DNA of 64,000 nucleotides from Pyrinomonadaceae bacterium (GTDB lineage Bacteria; Acidobacteriota; Blastocatellia; Pyrinomonadales; Pyrinomonadaceae): positions 230,860 through 294,859 of the forward strand of contig JACMJZ010000032.1 in assembly GCA_014380365.1 (NCBI GenBank), written 5' to 3'. Shown here one piece after another: positions 33,190-42,920 of this stretch (positions are counted from its first letter, which is position 1; each line of letters starts with the position of its first letter). The notes beneath the pieces are model-generated. The model saw only the letters and a program-made list of their open reading frames with translations, was not told the origin of the DNA and made no database searches. The position numbers and the translations under genes are program-made.

Positions 33190-34434
33190 TCAAATGTCTC
33201 GCAAATTGTGTTTGCTCCTTACGACCGAGACCAGAGTATCGAAGAAAGCGTGCTTGCAGATATCAATGTCGAGTGACGTCTCGGCGAATCGACGTGCCGC
33301 TGCTCCCATTCTTGCTCGCTCTTCCGGTGATGAGATCAGGGTTTTAAGCGCCTCTGCCAGCAAGTTAGGGTTGTCGGGTTCGATCAGTATGCCCGTCAGG
33401 CCATTTGCGATCAACTCCGGAATCCCGCCTACTCGCGACCCAATGACAGGCTTGCCCAGAATTAAGGCTTCGCGGATCGCGTTGGGGTAAGGGTCGGGGA
33501 GCACGGACGGATGGACGATGATGTCGGCCGCCGAAAGATAAGAGAAGTCGCCGGGAGTAAACTCAACAAATCTTACACTGGATTGCCATCCATCAGGCGT
33601 AACGGCCAGGATCCGGCGCAGCTCTTCCTTCACATCTGGCTTGGCGAAACCGAGAAACAGAAGCGAGCACGGACCATTCCCGTCTAAGGCTAACTGGGCA
33701 CAAGCCCGCGCTGTAACCTGCTGTCCCTTGGCCCAGGAGAGGGCTCCGATTTGCGCAATGACGAGCTGACCGGCAGGCAGCCCGAGCGATGACAATACCT
33801 GGTCCCGGCTCGCTTCGGCGGCATTGCTGCGAATTGCGGTGATGTCGTTGCCGTCGTGGAGTACCTGGATATGACCGTTGAACACCTGGGCCATTGCTGC
33901 TGAAGGAACCACGACAACGTCACTGAGTTTCTTAATCAGTCGCGCGTACCGGCGGCAGTCTGCGACAGCGGGATCGAGAAACTCTTTGACGCACCAGATG
34001 TGCGGGAGTCGCGTAGGAAAAGCGTAGGCGGCCCCAATCAGTACCACAGACGTATTTGTGATGACCACATCTGGCAAATCTTTTCCCATGGCCTGGCGCA
34101 ATATTCCTACGGGACGTCGCAGGCTCTTGATCGAGCGCCCGATGATGTCTACCCACGCGCGCATTGTACGACCGCGATACATCGACTGGTGAAATAGTTC
34201 GTAGAAAGGTTCGAAGCAGAGATTAATGAATCTCACGTCGAGTTTGTTGTCCAGATACTCGCGCAGTAACTCAACCCTGCTAACGCCTGCCCAGGTAACG
34301 CGCACCCGTTCTGGCCCGAGGGCATTGAGAAGATTGACCCAGTCGCGATCCGCCCCCTGAATGGAAGTTGGGTTCTCGGTGTTGCTGACAATCAGCAGGT
34401 GCAGAGGTTTGGCGGAGACTCTATTGCTTGCCAT
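33190..34434 (-). CDS. Glycosyltransferase family 4
   Basis: 414 residues from ATG 34434. GT-B fold: the N-terminal half includes LHLLIVSNTENPTSIQGADR. The C-terminal donor-binding half has QLVIAQIGALSWAKGQQV and HPSVLPDPYPNAIREALILG, then KPVIGSRVGGIPELI, containing the family E-x7-E. It probably adds a sugar to the lipid-linked chain at the membrane. It is 20 bp downstream of the next GT4 gene and 28 bp upstream of rfbC, all leftward. Confidence 0.9.
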   Translation of the reverse strand: MASNRVSAKPLHLLIVSNTENPTSIQGADRDWVNLLNALGPERVRVTWAGVSRVELLREYLDNKLDVRFINLCFEPFYELFHQSMYRGRTMRAWVDIIGRSIKSLRRPVGILRQAMGKDLPDVVITNTSVVLIGAAYAFPTRLPHIWCVKEFLDPAVADCRRYARLIKKLSDVVVVPSAAMAQVFNGHIQVLHDGNDITAIRSNAAEASRDQVLSSLGLPAGQLVIAQIGALSWAKGQQVTARACAQLALDGNGPCSLLFLGFAKPDVKEELRRILAVTPDGWQSSVRFVEFTPGDFSYLSAADIIVHPSVLPDPYPNAIREALILGKPVIGSRVGGIPELIANGLTGILIEPDNPNLLAEALKTLISSPEERARMGAAARRFAETSLDIDICKHAFFDTLVSVVRSKHNLRDI

Positions 34435-34454
34435 TCAAATCGTTTCTAACCGCA

Positions 34455-35786
34455 TCAGGCTTTGGAGATCTTCTTGTAAGCCTCGACGGTTTTCTGCGCA
34501 CAGCTGGCCCAACTAAATTTTTCGGAGCGTAGTAGCCCCTTCCGGCTGAGTTCGCTACGTAAATCTGGTTTCGACAATATGTCGAACATCGCCTGGCACA
34601 GTGAATCAGCGTCGGTTGGATTCACGAGCAACCCGGCTTCACCAACCACTTCAGGCAGCGCCGTGGTGTTGGAAGTGATAACCGGCAACCCGCACTGCAT
34701 GGCTTCCAGGGGCGTTAGCCCGAAGCCCTCATACAACGAGGGAAACACAAAAGCTGTAGCTCCGCTGTAAACAGCGCTCAAGTCTTCATTGGCTACGAAA
34801 CCAGTGAAGGTTATTCTGTTCCGGAACTCGCTCGAGGTCCCGCCAGTCGCGAAGATCTCTTCATATAGCCAACCGGGAGCTCCAACGATCACCAGATTGA
34901 TGTCGAGATGAGGTTGTTCCAACAATAGTCGGCAGAAGCAACGGATGAGGTGGCTAAAATTTTTGCGTGGCTGAAGCGCGCTTAACGCGAGAAAGTAGTT
35001 GCCATTCGGGATGGAATATTTTTGGCGAGCATCAGCAATCCGTTCGGCATTGCTGATGGGGCGGAAATGATCAGCCGCTGCCAGAGGAGTCACGAAAACG
35101 CGTTCAGGCAGCATGCCGCTGTAATCACAAAACTCCTGTTTGGTGAACTCCGAGATGCAGATTACCCAGTCACGTTCATAATCTACGCTCTCAAAGATTC
35201 GTTGAAGAAAAGCTACCAGCGCCGGGGTCATGAATTCCGGGTTCTTCAAAAAGATCAAATCGTAAACCGTAAGTACGCGCGGTATATCACCAATCACTGC
35301 GCGAGAAGGCAGCTTTAAGAACGGTGAATGAAAGACATCGTAACCGCCATGCTTAAGTCCGAGCCGGGGCCGATCTATTTTCCGTACCGCGCGAGTGATG
35401 TATTGTCTGGCTCGATAATTTCCAGCGGCTTGAAAGTCGGCGTCGCCAACTCGTGATGAACTCCCGAAAGTACGGAAATAGATTTCGGATAACCCGAAAC
35501 GGCCTGACAAGGCCGGATCAAACTGGCAGCCAGCTTGCCGCGCTATATACAAAGCCGAGTTTGTGACATCAAGCAGCGGGTCTTCTCCGCTGGCTGCCAC
35601 TGCTCGCAACTCAATATCATCACGCTTGCACAGTTCAAGCAGCAACTCTTCGACTGTTCGGTAAACGCCGCTTTGCCCGTCCTGATGGTTGAAGAACCCC
35701 GCGAGAAACGACACGTCATATGCAACTCTGATTCGCAAACGGCGAAACTCCCTTGTAAATTTACCAGTGCCTGATAGTTTGTCCAT
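34455..35786 (-). CDS. Glycosyltransferase family 4
   Basis: Up to 443 residues from ATG 35786. A TTG at 35738 has a better site (GGGAG eight bases upstream) and would begin with [15 protein letters not shown], so the true start is uncertain. The GT-B C-terminal domain has [33 protein letters not shown] and [19 protein letters not shown], then [14 protein letters not shown]: the E-x7-E signature of GT4. It is probably a mannosyl- or similar transferase of the locus. Confidence 0.88.
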   Translation of the reverse strand: MDKLSGTGKFTREFRRLRIRVAYDVSFLAGFFNHQDGQSGVYRTVEELLLELCKRDDIELRAVAASGEDPLLDVTNSALYIARQAGCQFDPALSGRFGLSEIYFRTFGSSSRVGDADFQAAGNYRARQYITRAVRKIDRPRLGLKHGGYDVFHSPFLKLPSRAVIGDIPRVLTVYDLIFLKNPEFMTPALVAFLQRIFESVDYERDWVICISEFTKQEFCDYSGMLPERVFVTPLAAADHFRPISNAERIADARQKYSIPNGNYFLALSALQPRKNFSHLIRCFCRLLLEQPHLDINLVIVGAPGWLYEEIFATGGTSSEFRNRITFTGFVANEDLSAVYSGATAFVFPSLYEGFGLTPLEAMQCGLPVITSNTTALPEVVGEAGLLVNPTDADSLCQAMFDILSKPDLRSELSRKGLLRSEKFSWASCAQKTVEAYKKISKA

Positions 35787-35877
35787 GGCCCACGCCAAGC
35801 CCGAAAAAATGATTTCATCAAGGGGAGTGGCGCTTCTACCATATTGCTGATTTCAATGCTGTCCTCTTCAACGTCCC

Positions 35878-37689
35878 TTAGTTGTGTTTGCGAAAAGCAA
35901 GTGTCGCGAAGGTGTAGCGATAACCAAGAAACATGAAATCAGGGTTAGCGCACTCCCAATGCGGCACATCCACAAGAGAGCAATTTTTGATTAACGGCAG
36001 GATCCTCGAAATCAAATCTCGCTGCGTGTAGAACCGATAGTCTCCTGGGATGACGGGGTCGCCGGGCTTATACAGATCGTTATAATCACAAGTTAATACG
36101 CCAACTCCACCAGGGGCGAGCAATTCGCCGATCTGCTCTACAAAAAGCCCATCGTCTTGTACATGTTCTATCACAGAGGTGGAAAAAATTATGTCGTAGC
36201 TTGCTTTGATGGTTGAAGGCAAGTGAAAAAACTTATTCAAATCAAGACCGTTCACCTCTGGGTCGATTTCTTCTATCGCATAACCCAGCATCTTTAAACT
36301 TGCTGACGCCGAATCATCGTAACTGCCTACGCATAAGATCCGCGGCGAGGTAAATGAGGACGCGAATTTCTTCACCGCATCAAAGATAAACGCTTGTTGA
36401 ATATTCGCTGCCGGTATTTTCGATACCATTATTTCCGGCACCAGCAAATGCAGTTGCTTAATTACGGATTTATATTGCGCCCGCGCCTGGTTATCCAATA
36501 TTCGATTAAGTCTCTTTACGGCTTTGGCTCGGGGAGTTGCATCGGCTGGCATAGTTAGTGCCGCTTTTATCGCCCTAGCTGTGGCGGCCCTGTGCAGTAT
36601 ACGTCTTAGGAAGTTTCCTTTACTGTGATAGCGGCGCGCAAGCTTCCTATAGTCGAATTTTGCAATTTCATGGACCTTCGTTTTGTTGACACTTTTCCTG
36701 GCCTCAAATTCTCCGTCACAGTTCATATCCAAAGTCTTGTCCAGGACATTCTCATACTCGGCGCGCAGGTTATCTTCGTTCCACAGTGAATAAAGATGGG
36801 ACAAGGGTTCTGTGCCGTTCTTAATTATTTCTTTTAAGCTCGAATCCTCTATGGTTATCGAAGGATATACCGACTGTAGATGTCTAAACATTATGGACTT
36901 GGTGACTACCATCGGGCGCCTCACCGCCATCGCGTGATCGGGTGAACTGGAGATCCCCGCGACTTTTAGGTAGTCATACAAGAAGGCGTTGATCGTATTC
37001 CCGGCCAAAAAATCTAACATCGCGTTTCGGTCGAGAAAGTCGTGAGATGCTTGTATTCTGATTCCAGGCTTTCTAATTCTGCGCTGGCACTCTTCAGCGT
37101 GGCGATGGGCAACTGCGCCGTCCGCATCGATTATGCCGTTGGAGGGAATATGAATTCGAATGATTGCTTCATCAAACTCTTCCTGCACCACATCAATTAG
37201 CCTCTGGTAACCTTTACTGCCAACAGAGAATCCAAAGGTGCCTATCGTGACTACGTCTGGCACCTTCTTTGTGTTGGTATAAGGGAGAATCAACCTTCCG
37301 GTTTTGAATACGGCCGGATTATTTTCAATCAGCGTAGGATCACCCATGACATAGTGTTGGAAAAATCCGTCCGGCATCATATCCGCCTCAGCCTGCGTCA
37401 TTTCATGCATTAAGGCAATATTGACCTGTTTATATCGGCGCGCCATAAACGGGTTGATGAAGGTCAACGTTTGGGGATGATAGTTGTAAAGGATCGCCTC
37501 ACAATTTGATTCAGATACGTAGGAATCAAGTTCTTCAAGACTTAACACCTCAACATAATGAAACTGATATTTTTGTGACTTACTTATTGCCTCAAGTATA
37601 TTTTTCCCCCACTGATAGACCCCACACTGTTCTTCCTTATAGTTAACAAACAGAACCGGGGTTTTTTGACGTATTGATGCCGTTGACAT
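35878..37689 (-). CDS. Fusion: GT-like N-terminal domain and class I methyltransferase C-terminal domain
   Basis: 603 residues. The first about 370 residues are a paralogue of the adjacent 383-residue protein. Shared motifs include YKEEQCGVYQWGKNILEA, MHEMTQAEAD, VVTIGTFGFSVGSKGYQRL and VVTKSIMFRHL. They look like a GT-B-type sugar transferase half, of no firmly recognised family. Residues about 430-600 are a SAM methyltransferase (ILCVGSYDDSASASLKM, IIFSTSVIEHVQDDGLF, VGVLTCDYNDLY). The fusion suggests coupled sugar transfer and methylation, perhaps chain capping. A decayed copy of the C-terminal domain lies at 40080-40312. Confidence 0.75.
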   Translation of the reverse strand: MSTASIRQKTPVLFVNYKEEQCGVYQWGKNILEAISKSQKYQFHYVEVLSLEELDSYVSESNCEAILYNYHPQTLTFINPFMARRYKQVNIALMHEMTQAEADMMPDGFFQHYVMGDPTLIENNPAVFKTGRLILPYTNTKKVPDVVTIGTFGFSVGSKGYQRLIDVVQEEFDEAIIRIHIPSNGIIDADGAVAHRHAEECQRRIRKPGIRIQASHDFLDRNAMLDFLAGNTINAFLYDYLKVAGISSSPDHAMAVRRPMVVTKSIMFRHLQSVYPSITIEDSSLKEIIKNGTEPLSHLYSLWNEDNLRAEYENVLDKTLDMNCDGEFEARKSVNKTKVHEIAKFDYRKLARRYHSKGNFLRRILHRAATARAIKAALTMPADATPRAKAVKRLNRILDNQARAQYKSVIKQLHLLVPEIMVSKIPAANIQQAFIFDAVKKFASSFTSPRILCVGSYDDSASASLKMLGYAIEEIDPEVNGLDLNKFFHLPSTIKASYDIIFSTSVIEHVQDDGLFVEQIGELLAPGGVGVLTCDYNDLYKPGDPVIPGDYRFYTQRDLISRILPLIKNCSLVDVPHWECANPDFMFLGYRYTFATLAFRKHN

Positions 37690-37725
37690 TAATAATTCCT
37701 CTTCGAGATGTGACGATAGATTCGG

Positions 37726-38877
37726 TTAATGACTGCTTAACCTGAGAGCGGATGGTTGCTGATGAGGAATCTGCAAATCGTGGTTCCGATTAACAAAAAC
37801 GCGATCCAAAATGCGGTCATAATCCAGAATAAAGTTCCGCTCGTTCCATTGTTGGTGAAATCGCTCGAGTGGCGCGATGCCGTTGTCAATGATTTGCTTC
37901 AAACTTACTGTAGGTTTTAATAACCATTCCGCAGGAAATTTATTTTTTGTATGCCGTAAGTATGCGCGCCTTCTCAATCTTAAATCGATTCCCTCCATCA
38001 ACGACATTCCCGGTTTTCCAGTCCGCTCGATACAAATCGGAGGATCTGTTGGCAAGGAGTTATTTGAAAGTATATGTCTGAACATAGTGCTTCTGGTAAC
38101 TGCAATTGGTCTGCGCGCTGCCAGGGCGATTTCAATCGTGCTTGATATACCTCGACCTTCTAACTTGTCGTAGAAAAATGCATTGAGCGTGTTCTGGGCC
38201 AGAAAATCTAACAATTGAGGCCTCTTCAGGAACTCATGAGTTGCAACCAGCTTGATCCCGGGTTTTATTATTAAGTCCTTGCAGCGCTTAACTACGTCTT
38301 TGACGTTGGAATCCATGAAATCACCGGATGGAACATGCAGTCTGATGATTGCCTCGTCAAATTCTTCTTGTACAGCAATGATAAGCCGTTCGAATCCTTT
38401 ACCTGCAGATGCAAAACCGAAACTTCCAATCGTCGTTATCTTAGGCAAACTGAATTCGTGAGAATACTGTGGTATCAGTCTACCAGTCTTGAAAACGATT
38501 GGATTATTGAGAACAAGCGTGGGATCTGGAGCGATATGGTAGTCAAAGAGACTGGTGTCGGCGGAATCTGCTGCCCGTTGTGTAACTTCATGCATAATTC
38601 CCAGACTCGGAATCTCGAACTTCCTCATCAGCTCTTTTTTCAGCCATGGTAGGGTGGAGGGGTAGTAGTTATAAATGATTGCTTTCGGGGTTAGGTCCTT
38701 AACAGCGGCCGACAGCTCATTTGCATTTGAACACTCCGCATAGGTAAACAAGTACTTTGTAGATTTCTTAAGCGCTTCTGCAACGCTGATTCCGTACTCG
38801 TGCACTCCACAATGCTTTTCCTTGTGTGTGACAAATAGGATCTGGCCCAGTGGATTGCTCGGAGTGGAAACAGTCAT
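37726..38877 (-). CDS. GT-like protein, paralogue of the adjacent fusion
   Basis: 383 residues. KEKHCGVHEYGISVAEALKK, MHEVTQRAADSAD, ITTIGSFGFASAGKGFERL and VTRSTMFRHILS align with the N-terminal half of the 603-residue neighbour, 36 bp downstream. The pair arose by tandem duplication. Structure is probably GT-B-like with a Rossmann-type second half; the substrate is unknown. This copy lacks the methyltransferase domain. Base composition here is visibly lower in GC than in the flanking genes. Confidence 0.7.
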   Translation of the reverse strand: MTVSTPSNPLGQILFVTHKEKHCGVHEYGISVAEALKKSTKYLFTYAECSNANELSAAVKDLTPKAIIYNYYPSTLPWLKKELMRKFEIPSLGIMHEVTQRAADSADTSLFDYHIAPDPTLVLNNPIVFKTGRLIPQYSHEFSLPKITTIGSFGFASAGKGFERLIIAVQEEFDEAIIRLHVPSGDFMDSNVKDVVKRCKDLIIKPGIKLVATHEFLKRPQLLDFLAQNTLNAFFYDKLEGRGISSTIEIALAARRPIAVTRSTMFRHILSNNSLPTDPPICIERTGKPGMSLMEGIDLRLRRRAYLRHTKNKFPAEWLLKPTVSLKQIIDNGIAPLERFHQQWNERNFILDYDRILDRVFVNRNHDLQIPHQQPSALRLSSH

Positions 38878-39177
38878 GATGCAACGTACAGTCAGTCCTT
38901 GATGGTCTCAATAGTTGGAAGTGGGAAAATCAGCCCGATGCGTCGTTGGCTTTGCGATTCTGAAGACGTGTGGGCCGGTATTTTTAGTTCAGCTGCCCGA
39001 CCAATTCGTTGCGTTGATATCAGCAGGAATCCCGCTGCCAGATCGCGACCCTCCTAGCGGGCTCAATGCCTGGTTTTGCACAATTCACTGAGACAGTAGT
39101 TCGTCTTGTCCATTAACGCCGCAGATGAACGCCTGGATGTAATTGTGAACATTTAACCAACAAGCAAGCCTCAGCTG
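38878..39177. other. Intergenic region with C-methyltransferase remnant
   Basis: 300 bp between leftward genes. Positions 38892-38945 encode a relic of a methyltransferase C-terminus (listed separately); the remainder shows no gene. Confidence 0.4.
38892..38945 (-). pseudogene. Remnant of a C-methyltransferase C-terminus
   Basis: The minus strand encodes RRIGLIFPLPTIETIKD and a stop, nearly identical to the end of the intact gene at 40319 (GIGLIFPLPTIEIVKHQM). Only the last about 18 codons remain, so a related gene once ended here. Confidence 0.6.
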
Positions 39178-40059
39178 TTACAACCCCTTATTCAAACCTA
39201 TCAGCAGCCTCTTTCGTTCTGGTGGCGCACTGTCAACAAGTTGTGGCGGCCATTCAGGTACCGGCCCAACGTGACGCGCCCAGGCGGGCCGATATGAAAA
39301 GTACACGGCGCGCCTCATATCGCTTGAAAAATTATGACCGCCGGCATGAACCGTCATGCAATGAAAGATCACGGCGTCCCCGGCTTTTGCGAGAACAATT
39401 TTGGCCTGACCGTGCATGTGCTCCAGATCTGAGCATGGGACAATCCCATAATCATGATTGCTGCCCGGTACAACCCACAGAGGAGAATTCTCGCGAGTCA
39501 ATTCCGTTAAATAAATCCCCACGTTTACCCATGATGCACACGAGTTGCGAAAGTCTCCTTCCGACTCCCCCCCGCCGTAATCAACATGATATCCGGTTCG
39601 GGTAGTCTTCCCCACGGGCACGGGGCCAGGCGGCGTATCGGTGTAAGCGCCTTTGAAAAACCGCACTTCGTCACCAAAAATAGTTCTCAAAGCTGCAAGC
39701 ACTTTTGCATTCTCAATCAGCGAAGGGAAAGAAGGGACGCTCCATATCTTCTCGGTCAGCCCACTCACACTGGCAATATCCAAGTCCCGATGAATTGCCT
39801 CTAATTCTCGCGCAGATAATGCGTCGGAAATGCCGAGAAAACCGTTTTCCATGAAGAAAGTGCATTGCTCTTCCGCAGACATGGCTGCCCAATCTATTTG
39901 CAATGGTTGCTGCGTGGGTATTTCCGGCACAACAAGCGGAACGCTTTCTTCACGCGCTATTGTTTCGGGTTCTTGTGGCCTAAAAATTCTGCGCCGAATT
40001 TGTACACTCTTGGCTTTGATAGTACTCAGCGGATGGCGGGTAATGTACCTGTAGTTCAT
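39178..40059 (-). CDS. Phytanoyl-CoA dioxygenase (PhyH)-family protein
   Basis: 293 residues. The double-stranded beta-helix has the Fe(II) site H-x-D in GYHVDYGGG and a distal His in VIFHCMTVHAGGHNFS, with Arg in DMRRAVYFSYRPAW for 2-oxoglutarate. FFMENGFLGISDALSARELE is the usual N-terminal family motif. Such oxygenases hydroxylate small molecules, lipids or sugars. Its place inside the glycan cluster suggests modification of a sugar or its lipid carrier. Confidence 0.85.
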   Translation of the reverse strand: MNYRYITRHPLSTIKAKSVQIRRRIFRPQEPETIAREESVPLVVPEIPTQQPLQIDWAAMSAEEQCTFFMENGFLGISDALSARELEAIHRDLDIASVSGLTEKIWSVPSFPSLIENAKVLAALRTIFGDEVRFFKGAYTDTPPGPVPVGKTTRTGYHVDYGGGESEGDFRNSCASWVNVGIYLTELTRENSPLWVVPGSNHDYGIVPCSDLEHMHGQAKIVLAKAGDAVIFHCMTVHAGGHNFSSDMRRAVYFSYRPAWARHVGPVPEWPPQLVDSAPPERKRLLIGLNKGL

Positions 40060-40079
40060 TAGGTGACCACTCGTTTAAT

Positions 40080-40312
40080 CTTTGCGAAGAACGATACTTG
40101 CGAAAGTGAATCTATAGCCCAAATACATAAAGTCTGGACTTGGAATTACCTAGGGCGAATCGACTGAAAGAGCAATCTTTAAGTGCCGGAACAATTCTGC
40201 AAATTAGATTTCTCTGCGTATAGAAGCGATGAGTACCAGCAAGCGCGGGATCGCTAGGGTTCTCAGGTCATTTGTAGTCGCGAAACAGAACGCCGATCCC
40301 GCCGGAGCCGCC
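40080..40312 (-). pseudogene. Decayed methyltransferase C-terminal fragment
   Basis: The minus strand reads GIGVLFRDYK, stop, then HRFYTQRNLICRIVPALKDC and PDFMYLGY-like and FTFASI-like segments in shifting frames. It matches the C-terminal end of the 603-residue fusion (GVGVLTCDYNDLY, YRFYTQRDLISRILPLIKNC, PDFMFLGYRYTFATLAF). Internal stops and frameshifts show that it is non-functional. It lies just downstream of the C-methyltransferase gene. Confidence 0.7.
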
Positions 40313-40318
40313 GTTAAA

Positions 40319-41584
40319 TTACATTTGGTGCTTGACAATCTCAATCGTTGGCAGCGGAAAAATAAGCCCGATGCCTTTGCTCAGGGTCTCTCGCTCACGC
40401 TCGATAAACTCTTCTTTGAAATGCCAGGGCAAAACTAGGTAATAGTCAGGATTCATGCCTCGTGAGTCCGCCTCGCTGATGATGGGAATATCGGTGCCCA
40501 ATGTAGACGCGCCATACTTGTCGGGATTGCGCTCGGCTGCAAAGTCGACAATTCGATTGTCAATCCCACACCACTGCAAAATCGTGTTCCCCTTGGTCGA
40601 AGCGCCATAGATATGGATTCTCTTTCCCTGCTGTTTCAACTTCTTGAGCAACGAGGTAAGTTCTTCCTTGTGCACATTAATTCGCTCCTGAAAGTTTTTG
40701 TAGGGCTTATCGGTGTCCAGCTCTAAGTCAAACTCCTCCTGACGCATACTCTTCACGCCCTGCGCCCATTCATCCTTTTTGTAGCTGAAGTTGTCGGCGT
40801 GAGTGGCGTAGCAACGAAGACTCCCACCGTTGATGGAATTTTGGGAGGCATTAAAAATCCTCATCCCCGCCTGTTTCAAAATGTATTCAATGACAGCCAG
40901 GCTGTAATACTCCAGGTGTTCATGACAAATCGTATCGTAGGAAGTCATGCTGAGCATGGTGGGCATGTATGACATTTCAAAAACCCAGATGCCCTCCGCA
41001 TCGAGGATGTCCTTGATGCCTTGAGTGAAACTAATTGGGTCTTCCAAGTCATAGAACATTGCAATCGAGGTCACGATGTCGCATTTCTGCCCATGCAATC
41101 GTTCCAATAGCTCTTCAGATGGAAAAATGCCCTGAACCACCTCAACGTCGTCGCCAATCTCCTGGGCGACGTCGGAAGGATCAATACCAAACTTTTGAAA
41201 CTCCGGCGGATAAGACCGAAGCAGGGTTCCGTCGTTACAACCAATGTCGAGTACGCGTGCTACTGGTTTTGCTATTAGATCGGCAGCTTCCTCCGCGATC
41301 CCCTTCAAGTGCTGGCGCATGGTGTTGTTAGTTCCCGAGCGATACCAATAAGCCGAATAGAGCACCTCGGGCGGAACTGTGTGCTCCATTTGTAGCAAAC
41401 CACAGGCTTGTTCATCCCTCATAGGATCACAGCGCACCAGCCGAGTCGCGATTCTGCGTGTGGGCGGCAATTCTTTTCCTGGCTTCACAAACGAGCCTTG
41501 CAAATATTGGTCGCCCAAGTCTATTACCGGGGTAAGTGCGGATGAACCGCAAACGCGACAAGTAGTTCGATGAATTAGATGCAT
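40319..41584 (-). CDS. NDP-sugar C-methyltransferase family protein
   Basis: 421 residues. An N-terminal zinc-binding segment (CRVCGSSALTPVIDLGDQYL, then RCDPMRDEQACGLLQ) is the Methyltransf_13 domain. VARVLDIGCNDGTLLRSYP is the SAM loop (about 108-126). The C-terminal Methyltransf_14 region has HIYGASTKGNTILQWCG, LVLPWHFKEEF and GLIFPLPTIEIV. Such three-domain enzymes transfer a methyl to C3 of NDP-keto-deoxysugars. It fits the 4-keto intermediates made in the locus. Confidence 0.88.
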   Translation of the reverse strand: MHLIHRTTCRVCGSSALTPVIDLGDQYLQGSFVKPGKELPPTRRIATRLVRCDPMRDEQACGLLQMEHTVPPEVLYSAYWYRSGTNNTMRQHLKGIAEEAADLIAKPVARVLDIGCNDGTLLRSYPPEFQKFGIDPSDVAQEIGDDVEVVQGIFPSEELLERLHGQKCDIVTSIAMFYDLEDPISFTQGIKDILDAEGIWVFEMSYMPTMLSMTSYDTICHEHLEYYSLAVIEYILKQAGMRIFNASQNSINGGSLRCYATHADNFSYKKDEWAQGVKSMRQEEFDLELDTDKPYKNFQERINVHKEELTSLLKKLKQQGKRIHIYGASTKGNTILQWCGIDNRIVDFAAERNPDKYGASTLGTDIPIISEADSRGMNPDYYLVLPWHFKEEFIERERETLSKGIGLIFPLPTIEIVKHQM

Positions 41585-41689
41585 TTCAACTGCCCTTGCT
41601 CCACTATTCGAATGTAATCACCTTCCGCCCTTCAACTTTCGCACAATCAGGTAATTTGATTGCCTGAGGACCTTTTCAATCCCGTAGAA

Positions 41690-42919
41690 TCAAGACTTCC
41701 AATCACAGTTGGCAAAAACACAGCCATAATCTCCCCCGTCATACGCGGAGAATACTGACCCGGCATCGATTATTGTAATTGGCAAGACGTCTTCCACCAA
41801 ATCAACAACTCCCACGTTTGGCACAGTCACGGCGAAGGTGAATACATATTTTCCCGGTACCAGAAAGGCCAATGGTATCGTCGCGGTTATCCGAACTTCT
41901 TTATTATTCTGCCCCAGCTTGCACCAATCAGGGTTGTTGGTAGTAAATACTTTCCGACCCCTAGAGTCCCTGACAAAAAACCCCATCAGCGAAGTAGGCA
42001 ACCATCGATTTATCTTGCAACTAATGGCTATAACGATTGGTTCTTTATGACTAAAGTAACTCTTCTTGTTGCCTTCGGAATCTAGTGCTTGAGCACTGGT
42101 AATGAATATCTCTTTGCCTGGCTGTGAGCCGGCAGTAAAACCAGCGCTAGTTCCCGATGAAACCTCATTCATGTAATAGTCAATTACGCGTTGTGTATCG
42201 CCCTCTTTTACGATAGCCCCCTGGTTCAGCAGAAGGGCTTTGTTGCACAATTGAGCAATCGCCCCCATTTGATGACTAACAAATACTACCGTTCGCCCAT
42301 GTTTCGCTACCTCCCCCATCTTCCCCAGGCACTTGTTCTGGAACGCCAAGTCTCCTACCGCTAAAACCTCATCTATCACCAGAATCTCAGGTTCCAAATG
42401 TGCTGCGACGGCGAAAGCCAGCCGCATATACATACCACTGGAATAATGCTTGACCGGCGTGTCCAGAAACTCGTCCAGTTCGGCAAAGGCTATGATCTCG
42501 TCAAACTTTCGCTCTATCTCCGTCCTCTTCATGCCGAGAATCGCGCCGTTAAGATAAATGTTTTCCCGGCCCGTTAATTCAGGATGAAAGCCTGTGCCGA
42601 CTTCGAGGAGGCTGGCGACGCGCCCGTAGAGTTCAATCCGGCCGGTAGTAGGTTCGGTGATACGCGAAAGCACTTTTAGCAGAGTCGACTTGCCAGCCCC
42701 ATTGCCGCCAATGATACCGACAACCTCTCCGGTCTTGATCTCGAAACTGACGTCTTTGAGCGCCCAGATAGTGGTGTCCGCGTGCTTGCGCCCGCGCAGG
42801 GCTGCAAGCGGCGCACGCGCTACGCCGCTAATTTTGTCGCGCAGCGTTCCATAAGAAGTCTGCCGCGCACCGATGCGGTACTGCTTACTTAATTTCTCGA
42901 CCTTGATAATAGAACTCAT
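41690..42919 (-). CDS. wzt: ABC transporter ATP-binding protein, polysaccharide export (Wzt)
   Basis: 409 residues from ATG 42919, one base after the wzm stop. Walker A is GGNGAGKSTLLK, the signature is VKHYSSGMYMRLAFA, and Walker B is EILVIDEVLAVGD. After the nucleotide-binding domain (about 1-250), a C-terminal beta-sandwich-like domain of about 150 residues follows (GKEIFITSAQALDSEGNKKS). It resembles the Wzt domain that recognises the capped chain end before export. It drives transport of the finished polymer across the inner membrane with Wzm. Confidence 0.93.
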   Translation of the reverse strand: MSSIIKVEKLSKQYRIGARQTSYGTLRDKISGVARAPLAALRGRKHADTTIWALKDVSFEIKTGEVVGIIGGNGAGKSTLLKVLSRITEPTTGRIELYGRVASLLEVGTGFHPELTGRENIYLNGAILGMKRTEIERKFDEIIAFAELDEFLDTPVKHYSSGMYMRLAFAVAAHLEPEILVIDEVLAVGDLAFQNKCLGKMGEVAKHGRTVVFVSHQMGAIAQLCNKALLLNQGAIVKEGDTQRVIDYYMNEVSSGTSAGFTAGSQPGKEIFITSAQALDSEGNKKSYFSHKEPIVIAISCKINRWLPTSLMGFFVRDSRGRKVFTTNNPDWCKLGQNNKEVRITATIPLAFLVPGKYVFTFAVTVPNVGVVDLVEDVLPITIIDAGSVFSAYDGGDYGCVFANCDWKS

Positions 42920-42920
42920 G

